DNA of 64,000 nt from an uncultured Bacteroidales bacterium (GTDB lineage: Bacteria; Bacteroidota; Bacteroidia; Bacteroidales; UBA932). The notes beneath the pieces were generated by a model. That model searched no databases. It was not told the DNA's origin and saw only the letters and a list, made by a program, of their open reading frames with translations. The translations under genes and the position numbers were made by a program. The stretch is from assembly GCA_944323505.1 (NCBI GenBank), contig CALUST010000032.1, forward strand, positions 32,291 to 96,290, given 5' to 3'. This document shows, one piece after another, positions 44,379 to 53,517 of this stretch. How positions within the stretch are numbered: the first letter of the stretch is position 1; every line of letters starts with the position of its first letter.

Positions 44379-45191
44379 TCAACGTGACGGGACAGCCAAA
44401 GGAAAAAGCCTTTTGACTGCCGACAGGCTGCCTGAAGCGTAGAGACAGACTCCGGGAAGCGGTGATATGGATTCATAAGCCATATCGCCGTTTCCCTTTT
44501 GAGCAGATGCCTCCGGACGTATGTCCGTAATGCCTGACTTGAGGACATCGATGAGATGGCGGGCGACAGCAGGAGCGGGATCGATGACCGAGACTGCAGG
44601 ACCGGCTATCTTCCTGATGACATCGATAAGGAACGGGTAGTGGGTGCAGCCGAGGACAATGACATCGGCTCCGGCATCAAGTAGAGGCTGCAGGCTGGCC
44701 CTGACCACTCTCTCGGCCTCCGGACCGGAGGTGCATCCGCTTTCCACGAGTTCCACGAAGCCCTCTCCTATATGTTCTACCACTTCTACCCCGCCGGCAT
44801 AGTCATCCCTTGTCTTGCGGTATTTCTGTCCGCTGAGAGTGCCTGCAGTGGCAAGGACGCCTATGACCCCCGTCCTGGTAAGGGATGCGGCAGGCTTGAC
44901 CGCCGGTTCCATGCCTATGAACGGGACATGCGGACAGGCTTCCCGGAGACTGCTGATGGCTGCGGCGGTGGCAGTATTGCATGCCACTACAATGATGTCC
45001 GCTCCACGGGAAAGCAGGAAGTCCGTTATCTGACGCGCACGGGTAATGATGAATTCGCGTGGTTTATCCCCGTAAGGGCAGAATGCGTTATCCGAGAAAT
45101 ATACATACCCTGCATCAGGGAGAAGCCTGTATATCTCCCTGAATACGGACAGTCCTCCTGCCCCTGAATCAAAAATCCCGATTCTTGCCAT
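44379..45191 (-). CDS. murI: Glutamate racemase
   Basis: Makes D-glutamate for peptidoglycan. 270 residues, the family norm. Substrate and catalytic motifs: IGIFDSGAGGLSVFREIY, VACNTATAAAI (first catalytic Cys), VLGCTHYPFLID (second catalytic Cys). A -7 element TAACTTTG is readable on the minus strand at 45218-45211. Transcribed alone between the convergent efflux operon and the TonB receptor pair. Confidence 0.96.
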   Translation of the reverse strand: MARIGIFDSGAGGLSVFREIYRLLPDAGYVYFSDNAFCPYGDKPREFIITRARQITDFLLSRGADIIVVACNTATAAAISSLREACPHVPFIGMEPAVKPAASLTRTGVIGVLATAGTLSGQKYRKTRDDYAGGVEVVEHIGEGFVELVESGCTSGPEAERVVRASLQPLLDAGADVIVLGCTHYPFLIDVIRKIAGPAVSVIDPAPAVARHLIDVLKSGITDIRPEASAQKGNGDMAYESISPLPGVCLYASGSLSAVKRLFPLAVPSR

Positions 45192-45281
45192 CCCTATAAG
45201 ACTTGTCCCGCAAAGTTAATGCTTTTAGGGATATATTGGACATGAAAATCGGGACGCAGGCAGAGGGTAGCCCTTGAAAAA

Positions 45282-45319
45282 TATAAAAGGGGTGACCCGG
45301 AACAATCTTGGGCCACCCC
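45282..45319 (-). terminator. Terminator of the TonB receptor/lipoprotein pair
   Basis: Minus strand: GGGGTGGCCC/GGGTCACCCC, a 10-base stem with one G-U pair, followed by TTTTATATTTTT. The mismatch pairs only on the minus strand, fixing the direction. Confidence 0.85.
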
Positions 45320-45362
45320 CGACATGACGATTTATCGGGAAATTATCCTATATGCTGATTTG

Positions 45363-46670
45363 TCAGAGTGTCCAGCCTGCTGTCCAGTCGTTGTCGGCAG
45401 GGACTGCACCAGCAAAGTCTGCAGCAGGAGTCTCATCCACTTCTGCTACCTGCGGAGCCTCAACAGCGACAGTACCTACATAGCCATTGGTGAATACCTT
45501 TGAGAAATCGTAGTTCGCAGTGTTGCCTGCAGTGACGAACATCTCGTTGGTATAGGTGCTCTCAGAGCCTGTTGTCTCATTGTTGACAAGTGTCCCGGAG
45601 ATGAAAGTCTTTGCGATGACAGAAGGATTCTCGGCTGCGACAAAAGAGTCGATAGTCTGCCTGGTCTCAAGTGTGATGGACTTTGACTTCCCTGACACGA
45701 GGGCATTGCTTAGATTGACCTTGGTCCCCTCTCTGAAGCGGAGACCTCTGTCACCTTCACCGTCAACGCCTACGAATGTGGCATATCTGATAGTAGGGAA
45801 TGCCACCGGAGAGGCGTCATTGTTGTCACCGTTGTTGTCGCACTCCATGAGACAGTCGCAGAGGTCAAGTGTCTGATATGCGACAATATATTCTGCCTTG
45901 CCGTTCCAGCCTTCTGTCCAGTCGAAAGAGTCATCTGTGCAGTTCTCTACGATGCAGTGGTCTATGTTGGCAGCGCCTCCGAAGAATTCGATACCGTCAT
46001 CCGAGCCGTCTATCACCTGTACATGAGAAATCTTTGTACCGCTTCCTACTCCATAGAGAGAGACACCATTGGATTCATGCTCCTCATCGAAAGCGAAACC
46101 TGAATACTGGATACGCACATATTCAAGGACTCCTGAATTGTCCGCATCGTCATTGCCGCCATACGTGGCGTTGCCGATCTCGGACTTGCCTGTGCCGCCC
46201 TCAGCATTGGTATGAGCCTTGCCGCAGATATGGATACCGCCCCATGCGCCTGCTTCCTTTTTCTCAGCAGTCAGGGTGATAGGCTGGGCAGATGTTCCCT
46301 GAGCCATAATCTTCGCGCCCTGCTCTATAAGGATGTAAATGGCCTCACCTGTGTCCTCTGCAGTGACAGTCACACCTTTTCCGATAGTGAGTGTCGCAGG
46401 AGCGACCACCTGGAGTGCGCTCTTGAGAGTGTAGCTTTTGCCTTCTTCAAGGGTCAGGTCCTCGGTCACACGGCCTCCGATGGCAAGGTCCTCGGCATTA
46501 CCGCCCTGCTGGTCATCATCGTCGTCGTTGTCGTCGTCGTTGTCGTCATCATTTCCGCCGGGAGTCTCAGTGTTGTTGTCTCCCTGCACCGGATCCGCCT
46601 CTTCACAAGCAGTGAAGCAAGCCATAGAGGCAACCAACATTGCCGCTACGATAAATCTGATCTGTTTCAT
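45363..46670 (-). CDS. Asp-rich surface lipoprotein with predicted right-handed beta-helix
   Basis: 435 residues. A lipoprotein signal (LVASMACFTACEEADP) has acidic residues right after the Cys, as in Bacteroidetes surface-export signals, followed by a low-complexity Asn/Asp linker (about residues 38-55). The mature part shows repeated short strands (EYVRIQYSGFAFDEE, KISHVQVIDGSDDGIEFFGG, NIDHCIVENCTDDSFDWTEG) typical of parallel beta-helix proteins, with four Cys in a central cluster (IVENC, LCDCLMEC). It lies 43 bases after the TonB-dependent receptor gene in the same direction, so it is probably the receptor's surface partner, like SusD in concept but not in fold. Ligand unknown. Confidence 0.65.
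   Translation of the reverse strand: MKQIRFIVAAMLVASMACFTACEEADPVQGDNNTETPGGNDDDNDDDNDDDDDQQGGNAEDLAIGGRVTEDLTLEEGKSYTLKSALQVVAPATLTIGKGVTVTAEDTGEAIYILIEQGAKIMAQGTSAQPITLTAEKKEAGAWGGIHICGKAHTNAEGGTGKSEIGNATYGGNDDADNSGVLEYVRIQYSGFAFDEEHESNGVSLYGVGSGTKISHVQVIDGSDDGIEFFGGAANIDHCIVENCTDDSFDWTEGWNGKAEYIVAYQTLDLCDCLMECDNNGDNNDASPVAFPTIRYATFVGVDGEGDRGLRFREGTKVNLSNALVSGKSKSITLETRQTIDSFVAAENPSVIAKTFISGTLVNNETTGSESTYTNEMFVTAGNTANYDFSKVFTNGYVGTVAVEAPQVAEVDETPAADFAGAVPADNDWTAGWTL
46512..46551. repeat. GTC/ATC trinucleotide tract encoding the poly-Asp linker
   Basis: A nearly pure run of GTC and ATC triplets (with GTT) on the plus strand, read as GAC/GAT/AAC on the coding strand. Length changes would lengthen or shorten the Asp linker without shifting frame. 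Confidence 0.7.
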
Positions 46671-46713
46671 CTGTAAAAAAGTTTAAAAGGTTATTGTTAA
46701 AATTATCAGAAGT

Positions 46714-49539
46714 CTATAGATTGTAACTTATCCCTATCTCGAAGCCTGTGCCGATTCTCCATTGCTCCACATCCACAGTCCTGCCGGCGTTCGGGATGTC
46801 CTGTCTGAATCTGACAGTGGAGTTGAGCAGGTTGTTGAATGCGAGTCTTACGGAGAAATGCTCATCAAACCTGTATGTGCCCACAAAGTCCAATGTATTG
46901 AGAGGCATCTGTTTCACATCTCCGAGCCCCATGATGCCGACTGCATGGATTCTCGGCCCCTGGAGGTTGTAGAGGAGTGCGAGGCTCATGCCCGACCCGT
47001 TCTTGAATGACGGCGTGTAACTCAGGTCAACATTGGCAAGATAAGGGGATGCCCCCTGGAGCGACCGCTGCTGGTTGGTGTATGCCCCGCCTTCCGGGAG
47101 TACCACATTGGTGTACATATATGAGGCGTTGGCAGTGACGGACAGGTCCTTTACTATCTCCTTGCGGAACTCCACCTCCACCCCTGCGGCAAGACCGTTG
47201 TCCGCATTCTGGAAAGAGTGCTCTGTAGCCCCTCCAGAAAGTCTCTGCGTCCTCTCTATCGGGCTTTCAAGGAACTTGTAGTATGCAGTCACAGAGAACA
47301 TGTCGGTATTCTTCTCGGCGAAGAACTCGTATTTGAGGTCAACATTGTAGTTGTATCCGTTCTGCAGGTTCTCATTACCCCTTATCTGCGCCCCGCCGAA
47401 ACTTTCCTGATAGAGGAACGGGGCCATCTCGATGAATGAAGGGCGGGTGACTGTCCTGGACAGGGAGAGTCTGAACATGCTCCTGTGCGTGAACTGGTAT
47501 TTGAGATTGACCGCAGGAAAGAGGTCAATGGCATCAAGATCCCTGACAAGGTCCTCGACGTCATCATTGTATGCGACGGTCTGGCGGCTGGCCTCAAGAC
47601 GGAGACCCGCATTGAGGAACCATTTCCTGCCGAATTTCAGGTCGGTCTCGACAAATGCCGCCCCTATCATATTGGAGGCATCGTACTGGTCCCTTGACAG
47701 CTGGCTCCTGTTGACGGATATCAGACCGTCACGGATATTATCGAAATTGATATACGGGTCAGGATTGTGAAAATCGGTTATCACATCGCTTATATTCCTG
47801 AGATTGTAGTAGAAGCGGGTGGACCTGAATTTTCTGGTCTTGTCCTTTGCAGTGAGACCGAATCTGATGCGGTCGTCATCATTGAATCCGTATGTGGCCT
47901 TGATGTCTGCCACAAGTTCATTCTCATTGAGCAGCCCGAAATATCTCTGTGTCTCCTGCTGATTAAGTCTGAAGAACTTGTATTCCCCGTCCAGTCCCCT
48001 GCGGTACATGACCTGCCTGCGGTCCGGCTCGTCACTGGATGACATGGTGTATGATGCTCCCCAGTCTATCTGCCAGTCCTCTATCTCATGATGTCCGGAC
48101 AACTGGTAGTTCTGCAACATATAGATGTGCGTCACCTGGTTGCTGCCTATCAGGTCGTAAGTCTCCTGATAGTCCATGCCACGCCTGTCGAGATGGGTAT
48201 CCTTTGCGTTCCTGGCAAAGAAGGCGGTGATGCCTATGTTGTCGCTCTGCCTGAGGGTATAGTCCATATCCACGAGGGCGGCGATGTCTATCTTCTGTGT
48301 GTAGCTGTCATAATTGTAGTCGCTCTTCATGCGCCCCTCGGAACTTGCCTCATAAGTCCGGTAGAAGGCATCGGTCATGGTCTCGTCCCCGGTCTTGATG
48401 CTTGCGGAAGCCACAAGGCTGAGGGTCTGGCCGCCGACCTTGAAATTCTTGCCGAATCCTATGCCTCCGTCAAGGTCGGGAAGCGGGTTGCGCCTGAATG
48501 TGCGGAAAGATGTCCCGAATATGTCCCGCGTCCTGGAATATTCAGAGAATTCCTTGTGCGCGATATTCTCTGCCACAGGGTCGAGCCTGTTGGTGAGGAA
48601 GAGGCTCTTGCCGTCCATCCTGTAGAAATCCTTTGACAACGTATGGAAATAGCCGCCTGTGGAGAATGAGACATTGAAAAAATCCTCTCCCTGGCCCTCC
48701 TTGGTGCTGATGTCCACATGTGCGCCTGAATAATCAGCGAATGAACTCGCCTCGTACACCTTGCTGACAGTGATGTTCTGGATGGTGGACGCAGGGAATA
48801 TGTCAAGAGGGATGAGCTTGTTGTCCGGGTTCGGGGATGCGATAGGCAGACCGTTGAGTGTGGTGGTGCTGTATCTGTCTCCGAGACCGCGCACTATCAG
48901 CTGTCCGGCACTCGCGATGGAGATGCCGGAGAGTTTGGTGACACTCTCCTGAGCGTTGGAGATGCCTTTGATGCTCATCTCCTTCGCTCCCATATTCTCA
49001 ATGGCAAATGCCGAATTGATTCTTTCGTTCTGAAGAGCCTGGACAGATTCAAGGTTCTTTCTTGCCGTGACGACCGCATCTTCAAGGACTCTCTCGTCAG
49101 GAGCCAGGGAGACCTTCACAAGGCCGTCGGCCACTGCCACAAATGAGCCGTCAGCCTCGATGTCACCGGACTGTGCCGTCCTTACACCGCCCCTGCCGAC
49201 AGTCACCATGACTGTAGCGGGCTTATAGCCTATATATGAAATGGAAAGTACGTTGTCTCCGTTCCTGAGATCAATCTCATAAGAACCGTCAATATCAGTA
49301 ACTGCACCTGTGGTGGTGTCCATGATGAGGACTCCAGCACCGATGAGCGGCTCCCCGGTAAGGATATCCGTCACAATGCCACGCACCTTTTCTGTTCCGT
49401 CATTCTGACTGGCAACACGACTTGCATCACTCTCTGCAGCATCCGCAGCACTTGCAACATGAACTGAAAAACAACTGATGAGCGTCAAAACCAGCACCGC
49501 TCCCAACGACCTGTTCATACCGGTCTTTCTTTGCACCAT
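46714..49539 (-). CDS. TonB-dependent outer-membrane receptor
   Basis: 941-residue receptor: signal peptide, carboxypeptidase-regulatory-like domain (VRGIVTDILTGEPLIGAGVL ... LSISYIGYKPATVMV), plug domain (KLSGISIASAGQLIVRGLGD, then STTTLNGLPIASPNPDNK) and a 22-strand-type barrel ending QWRIGTGFEIGISYNL. It imports an unknown ligand using TonB energy. Not a SusC: there is no SusD partner; instead a beta-helix lipoprotein follows. An alternative start is Met8 (49518). Upstream, TATTTTTG lies at 49574-49567 (minus) and a four-fold GTTAC repeat array at 49618-49656. Confidence 0.9.
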   Translation of the reverse strand: MVQRKTGMNRSLGAVLVLTLISCFSVHVASAADAAESDASRVASQNDGTEKVRGIVTDILTGEPLIGAGVLIMDTTTGAVTDIDGSYEIDLRNGDNVLSISYIGYKPATVMVTVGRGGVRTAQSGDIEADGSFVAVADGLVKVSLAPDERVLEDAVVTARKNLESVQALQNERINSAFAIENMGAKEMSIKGISNAQESVTKLSGISIASAGQLIVRGLGDRYSTTTLNGLPIASPNPDNKLIPLDIFPASTIQNITVSKVYEASSFADYSGAHVDISTKEGQGEDFFNVSFSTGGYFHTLSKDFYRMDGKSLFLTNRLDPVAENIAHKEFSEYSRTRDIFGTSFRTFRRNPLPDLDGGIGFGKNFKVGGQTLSLVASASIKTGDETMTDAFYRTYEASSEGRMKSDYNYDSYTQKIDIAALVDMDYTLRQSDNIGITAFFARNAKDTHLDRRGMDYQETYDLIGSNQVTHIYMLQNYQLSGHHEIEDWQIDWGASYTMSSSDEPDRRQVMYRRGLDGEYKFFRLNQQETQRYFGLLNENELVADIKATYGFNDDDRIRFGLTAKDKTRKFRSTRFYYNLRNISDVITDFHNPDPYINFDNIRDGLISVNRSQLSRDQYDASNMIGAAFVETDLKFGRKWFLNAGLRLEASRQTVAYNDDVEDLVRDLDAIDLFPAVNLKYQFTHRSMFRLSLSRTVTRPSFIEMAPFLYQESFGGAQIRGNENLQNGYNYNVDLKYEFFAEKNTDMFSVTAYYKFLESPIERTQRLSGGATEHSFQNADNGLAAGVEVEFRKEIVKDLSVTANASYMYTNVVLPEGGAYTNQQRSLQGASPYLANVDLSYTPSFKNGSGMSLALLYNLQGPRIHAVGIMGLGDVKQMPLNTLDFVGTYRFDEHFSVRLAFNNLLNSTVRFRQDIPNAGRTVDVEQWRIGTGFEIGISYNL

Positions 49540-49566
49540 AAATTTCTTCTTTTCTTTTTACGGCTG

Positions 49567-49574
49567 CAAAAATA
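49567..49574 (-). promoter_or_regulatory. -7 element of the TonB receptor gene
   Basis: TATTTTTG on the minus strand, 27 bases before the start codon. No -33 TTTG at the usual distance, so activation by an upstream protein is plausible. Confidence 0.45.
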
Positions 49575-49617
49575 CCGGCACAAAATGAAATATATTTTAC
49601 CTGATTTCTATATTATT

Positions 49618-49656
49618 GTTACAAAATACTACAATACAGTTAAATACTGTTACAAT
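49618..49656. promoter_or_regulatory. Four GTTAC-like half sites at 10-11 base spacing
   Basis: GTTAC at 49618, ACTAC at 49628, GTTAA at 49639 and GTTAC at 49649: offsets of 10, 11 and 10 bases, all on one face of the helix. Direct repeats at one turn are the binding pattern of OmpR/PhoB-type response regulators. The array lies about 55-95 bases upstream of the expected receptor transcript start. Confidence 0.5.
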
Positions 49657-49666
49657 ATGATTACAT

Positions 49667-50941
49667 CTATTTATATAGGTGATACCTGGAGGCGAGACGT
49701 CTGAAAGCGGATACATCCTTGTTCCAGAATTCTTCGATGTCCTCCACCATATACCGTTTTCCGAAGACGGTGCGTATATATGACGAGCCGCATACCTTGT
49801 CAAAAAGCCCGACTCCTGATGCAGCCTCGAAAGGCTTCCTGTCAGGATAAAGGGAGGCGACAGCCTGCATGACATAGAACTGCACCAGTGTCACAGGAGC
49901 TGCCTCATAGTCGGTGAAGAAATATTGCACACCACGGACAAGACGTCCTGCGGACCTGCCAGACAGAGGTTTGAAATAAACTGTCCTGAAAGCCACGCCC
50001 GGGATACCGTAGCCGTCGAGTGTCTTTTTCAGGGTCTCGGCATCAATCCACTCCTCTGCAAACACCTGGAACGGGAGGGTATAGCCTATGCCGATGTTCA
50101 GGAAGCCGTACAACTCTCCGCAAATCCCTGCGGCACAGTAATATTGAGGGGAGTCATCTGCCGGTATGTTGGGGGACGGGAGCACCCACGGCAGTCCGGT
50201 ATCGGCATAGAGCATATCCCTGTGCCATCCTTTCATGGGGATGACTGTGAGCCTGCACCTTGCGGCATCCTGCTCCCCGGTCTGACCGCGATTGAGCCCC
50301 TCTTCATTGATGAGCATAGCCAGTTCACCCACAGTAAGACCGTATATATAAGGTATCCTGTACTGGCTGACGAAAGAGAAATAGCCCGGTTCGACATAAC
50401 TGCCTTCTATCTTGTTACCTCCGAGCGGGTTCGGGCGGTCGAGGACCATCACTTCGATATCCTTTTCGGCACAGGCCTCCATGACAAGACCGAGAGTGCT
50501 TATGAATGTGTAGGACCGTGCTCCGGTATCCTGGATGTCATACACCATGACATCTATCCCGTCCAGCATCTCCGGAGCGGGTTTCCTTGTAGGACCGTAA
50601 AGGGAATATACGGGAAGCCCTGTGAGAGGGTCACGGGAATCGGAGACCTTGCCTCCGGCATATACGTCCCCCCTCACGCCATGCTCGGGTCCGAACAGTG
50701 CCACCAGTTCCACTCCGGGAGCATTGTAAAGGATGTCTATAGTGGAGCGGAGATGCCTGTCCACCCCGCTCGGGTTGGTGACAAGCCCGACTCTTTTGCC
50801 GACAAGCCCAGAGAAGCCGCGCTCACGGAGCACTTCCACACCCGGCATCACCTGCCTGTCCGAGGCATAGGAATCCGGCATCACGAGCATAAAGGCACAG
50901 ATGACGCAAAGGATTCCGGTCAAGTTGAAGGCTGGTTTCAT
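49667..50941 (-). CDS. namZ: DUF1343 protein, NamZ-type exo-beta-N-acetylmuramidase
   Basis: 424 residues with a signal peptide (ILCVICAFMLVMPDSYA). The DUF1343 pattern is clear: GKRVGLVTNPSGVDRHLRST, VALFGPEHGVRGDVYAG, GIDVMVYDIQDTGARSYTFI, VLDRPNPLGGNKIEG. The Bacillus member (NamZ/YbbC) releases N-acetylmuramic acid from the non-reducing end of peptidoglycan fragments, so this is probably a periplasmic or surface muramidase supplying MurNAc. Last gene of a six-gene run with an AmpG-type permease, 9 bases after the serpin gene. Confidence 0.85.
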   Translation of the reverse strand: MKPAFNLTGILCVICAFMLVMPDSYASDRQVMPGVEVLRERGFSGLVGKRVGLVTNPSGVDRHLRSTIDILYNAPGVELVALFGPEHGVRGDVYAGGKVSDSRDPLTGLPVYSLYGPTRKPAPEMLDGIDVMVYDIQDTGARSYTFISTLGLVMEACAEKDIEVMVLDRPNPLGGNKIEGSYVEPGYFSFVSQYRIPYIYGLTVGELAMLINEEGLNRGQTGEQDAARCRLTVIPMKGWHRDMLYADTGLPWVLPSPNIPADDSPQYYCAAGICGELYGFLNIGIGYTLPFQVFAEEWIDAETLKKTLDGYGIPGVAFRTVYFKPLSGRSAGRLVRGVQYFFTDYEAAPVTLVQFYVMQAVASLYPDRKPFEAASGVGLFDKVCGSSYIRTVFGKRYMVEDIEEFWNKDVSAFRRLASRYHLYK

Positions 50942-50950
50942 ATCGCACTG

Positions 50951-52114
50951 TTATTGAAGATTCATGACTCTGCCCATGAACAGTATATTGTCTCCTGTCT
51001 TGTCCACGATGGCAAACAGGAAAGGACGGTCCACTGTCATGACCTCTGTCCGCCTGCCCGGGGAGGCTGATGTAAGCCTCATCCCTATGCTTGTGACAGC
51101 AGCGGCCTCGGAACCTTCCTCATTGACTTCGATAAGGCATTTCTGTCTCACCTCGTCAACACATATCGAGGAATCCGAGATGCCTCCGAACTCCGCATTG
51201 CCTGAAAATGCCTTCCTCACTCCCATCCGGTCAAGCACGCCGTTGAGTATCATGTCTGTCTCGAATCCGAATCTCGGCAATGTCAGGGAGACATCGGTCC
51301 TGGACATGGCGTCAAGTGCAGAACGGTATGCGTCCTCCGTAAGGCAGGCAACCGCGTCTTTCATGTCAATGCCTTCTGCCGGAAGAGCCACAAGCATGGA
51401 GTACCTGCCGCCGGCATAAGGGAGTTCCACCAGCTGGCCGCCAGGGAAGGATGCGTAGCCAAGACTTCTTGAGAGAGACATCATCGGGACATCAGCATCT
51501 CCGGCAGAGCCATGGAATGTCCTGTCCGATGTATTCCTTTCATTAAAGGCAAACTGCCACGGGGCCTTGAAATAAAGGGCGTTTACAAGGAACATCACCA
51601 TATCGGGGGCTATCTGCTCAACTATCCCGTCGATTCTGCCCTCGGTATTGTCAGAGCACCAGCGGTTGATGTCACCGACTGTCGTCCTGTCGGCAAAATC
51701 CTTCTCTGCAATCATGGCACCGTAGGCCTGCTCCAGGCGGGACACATATTCCTGCCTCAATCCGAACCCGGCACGTACCCATGCGGAATTGGCGGAGCGG
51801 ACATCCACGAGCGAGTCCGCAGCGAGGATGTCCCCGGCGAACGTACTGCCGCCCAATGCTGTCACAATCTCGTCTCTTGTCTCTCCTTCAGCCCCTTCTG
51901 CAAGCATTGAAAGAGCCATCCCTGCACTGTATGGGGACACGAGGACATTGTCATCTTTCCCCTCCATGCCTGATACGTTCCTGAAAAAAGTCAAGGCATA
52001 TCCTGTCCTTGAGCCGTTCTGTTCCGGGAGATTGCCCGTATTCTGCTGTCCGCCGCACCCGGCGGTCAGCAACAAGGCCGCTACAGCAGCCGTTGCCGCC
52101 ATATTATTCTTCAT
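50951..52114 (-). CDS. Serpin family protease-inhibitor lipoprotein
   Basis: 387 residues. Lipoprotein signal ending LLLTAGCGGQQ, then a full serpin fold: NVLVSPYSAGMALSMLAEGA, FLVNALYFKAPWQFAF, the hinge VNEEGSEAAAVTSIGM and the distal RPFLFAIVDKTGDNILFMGR. The Ala-rich hinge indicates an inhibitory serpin. By counting from the hinge Gly (P15) the scissile region falls around MRLTS, but the exact P1 is uncertain. A secreted or surface inhibitor of serine or cysteine proteases (host or bacterial) is likely. It lies between the AmpG-type and DUF1343 genes, an unexpected setting. Confidence 0.9.
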   Translation of the reverse strand: MKNNMAATAAVAALLLTAGCGGQQNTGNLPEQNGSRTGYALTFFRNVSGMEGKDDNVLVSPYSAGMALSMLAEGAEGETRDEIVTALGGSTFAGDILAADSLVDVRSANSAWVRAGFGLRQEYVSRLEQAYGAMIAEKDFADRTTVGDINRWCSDNTEGRIDGIVEQIAPDMVMFLVNALYFKAPWQFAFNERNTSDRTFHGSAGDADVPMMSLSRSLGYASFPGGQLVELPYAGGRYSMLVALPAEGIDMKDAVACLTEDAYRSALDAMSRTDVSLTLPRFGFETDMILNGVLDRMGVRKAFSGNAEFGGISDSSICVDEVRQKCLIEVNEEGSEAAAVTSIGMRLTSASPGRRTEVMTVDRPFLFAIVDKTGDNILFMGRVMNLQ

Positions 52115-52194
52115 ATCATATTAAATTTAAGGTCTCCATGAGACCTGTCCATACTCGGGTCATGTACTTTTCAAATTCCGCGCCTTTCGGGAAA

Positions 52195-53517
52195 TCATTT
52201 CCTGCCGAAAGATGAATCTATCTTTGAACGGACAAGAAATGTGACTGTCACAGTAGCCAGACAGCACAACATCACCATCCAGAAGAATCCGGTATAGCCG
52301 AGCCACTCCTGGATGTAGCCTGCGACCATGCCCGGAAGCATCATGCTCAAAGCCATGAAGGCCGTGCAGATGGAATAGTGGGCCGTCTTGAACTCACCTT
52401 CCGAAAAATATATCATATACAGCATATAGGCCGTGAAACCAAACCCGTAGCCGAACTGCTCGACAAGCACGCAGATGTTGATGACCAGAAGGCTCTGCGG
52501 CTGTGCCATACTGAGATAGACAAATGTCAGGCACGGAAGAGTCATGCACAAGGCCATCGGCCACAACGATTTTCTCAGTCCCAAGCGCGATGCCGCGATG
52601 CCTCCGATGATACCCCCGACGGTCAATGCCGCGACACCTACTGTCCCATAGACAATCCCGACACTTTCCGTAGGAAGCCCGAGACCTCCGGCCTGCGCGG
52701 GGTCGAGCAGGAACGGATTCATCATTTTCATCAGAAAAGCCTCCGGAAGCCGGTAGAGCAGCATAAAGATTATCGCAAGCCACACATATCTCTTGCTGAA
52801 GAATGTGACGAATGTCCTTCCGAACTCCGAAAGGATGGCCGCAGCACTGCTTCTGAAACCTGACGCATCCCTCTCCCGTGCAGTCTCGGGAGGGAGGACG
52901 AATGAATGGTATATGGTGATGCAGGCGAACATCACGGAGCAGATGAGCATGGTGACCGTCCATGCAAGCGGTATATCCCACGTGGATGCCTCCAGAATAC
53001 CTGCCACAACTACAAGTATGCCCTGTCCGAAGATAGATGCAAGTCGGTAGAATGTGCTCCTGATGCCGACAAAGAGCGACTGCCTGTTCGAGTCCAGGGC
53101 TATCATGTAGAAGCCGTCTGCCGCTATGTCATGGGTGGCTGAAGCAAAGGCGGCTATCCAGAATATGACAAGGATGGCGACAAACGGGGATACAGGCACA
53201 TCCCCACGAGCCATGTCCGGCATTGATGGATGCGGAAGCACGAAGGCCGAAAGGGCAAAAGCCACCGAAAGGACTGTCTGCATGGTGACGACCCACCATC
53301 TTTTGGTCCTGATGATGTCCACGAACGGGCTCCACAACGGTTTTATCACCCACGGGAGATAGAGCAGCCCTGTGTACATGGCGACATCGCCGTTGGACAT
53401 CCCCATCTTCTTGAACATGATGACTGATATCGTGTTGACGATGAAATACGGGATGCCTTCGGCAAAATACAGTGTCGGCACCCATGCCCAAGGTGACAAA
53501 TCCCTGCTATTCCTCAT
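52195..53517 (-). CDS. ampG: AmpG-type MFS permease (muropeptide transporter)
   Basis: 440 residues and about 12 helices. The start [32 protein letters not shown] and the following KPLWSPFVDIIRTKRWWVV and ASATHDIAADGFYMIALDS match the AmpG branch of the major facilitator superfamily, which brings anhydro-muropeptides or MurNAc sugars into the cytoplasm. I start at 53517; an in-frame start at 53574 would overlap the previous gene by 68 bases rather than 11. The context (NamZ-type muramidase downstream, SpoIID fusion upstream) supports cell-wall sugar recycling. Confidence 0.85.
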   Translation of the reverse strand: MRNSRDLSPWAWVPTLYFAEGIPYFIVNTISVIMFKKMGMSNGDVAMYTGLLYLPWVIKPLWSPFVDIIRTKRWWVVTMQTVLSVAFALSAFVLPHPSMPDMARGDVPVSPFVAILVIFWIAAFASATHDIAADGFYMIALDSNRQSLFVGIRSTFYRLASIFGQGILVVVAGILEASTWDIPLAWTVTMLICSVMFACITIYHSFVLPPETARERDASGFRSSAAAILSEFGRTFVTFFSKRYVWLAIIFMLLYRLPEAFLMKMMNPFLLDPAQAGGLGLPTESVGIVYGTVGVAALTVGGIIGGIAASRLGLRKSLWPMALCMTLPCLTFVYLSMAQPQSLLVINICVLVEQFGYGFGFTAYMLYMIYFSEGEFKTAHYSICTAFMALSMMLPGMVAGYIQEWLGYTGFFWMVMLCCLATVTVTFLVRSKIDSSFGRK

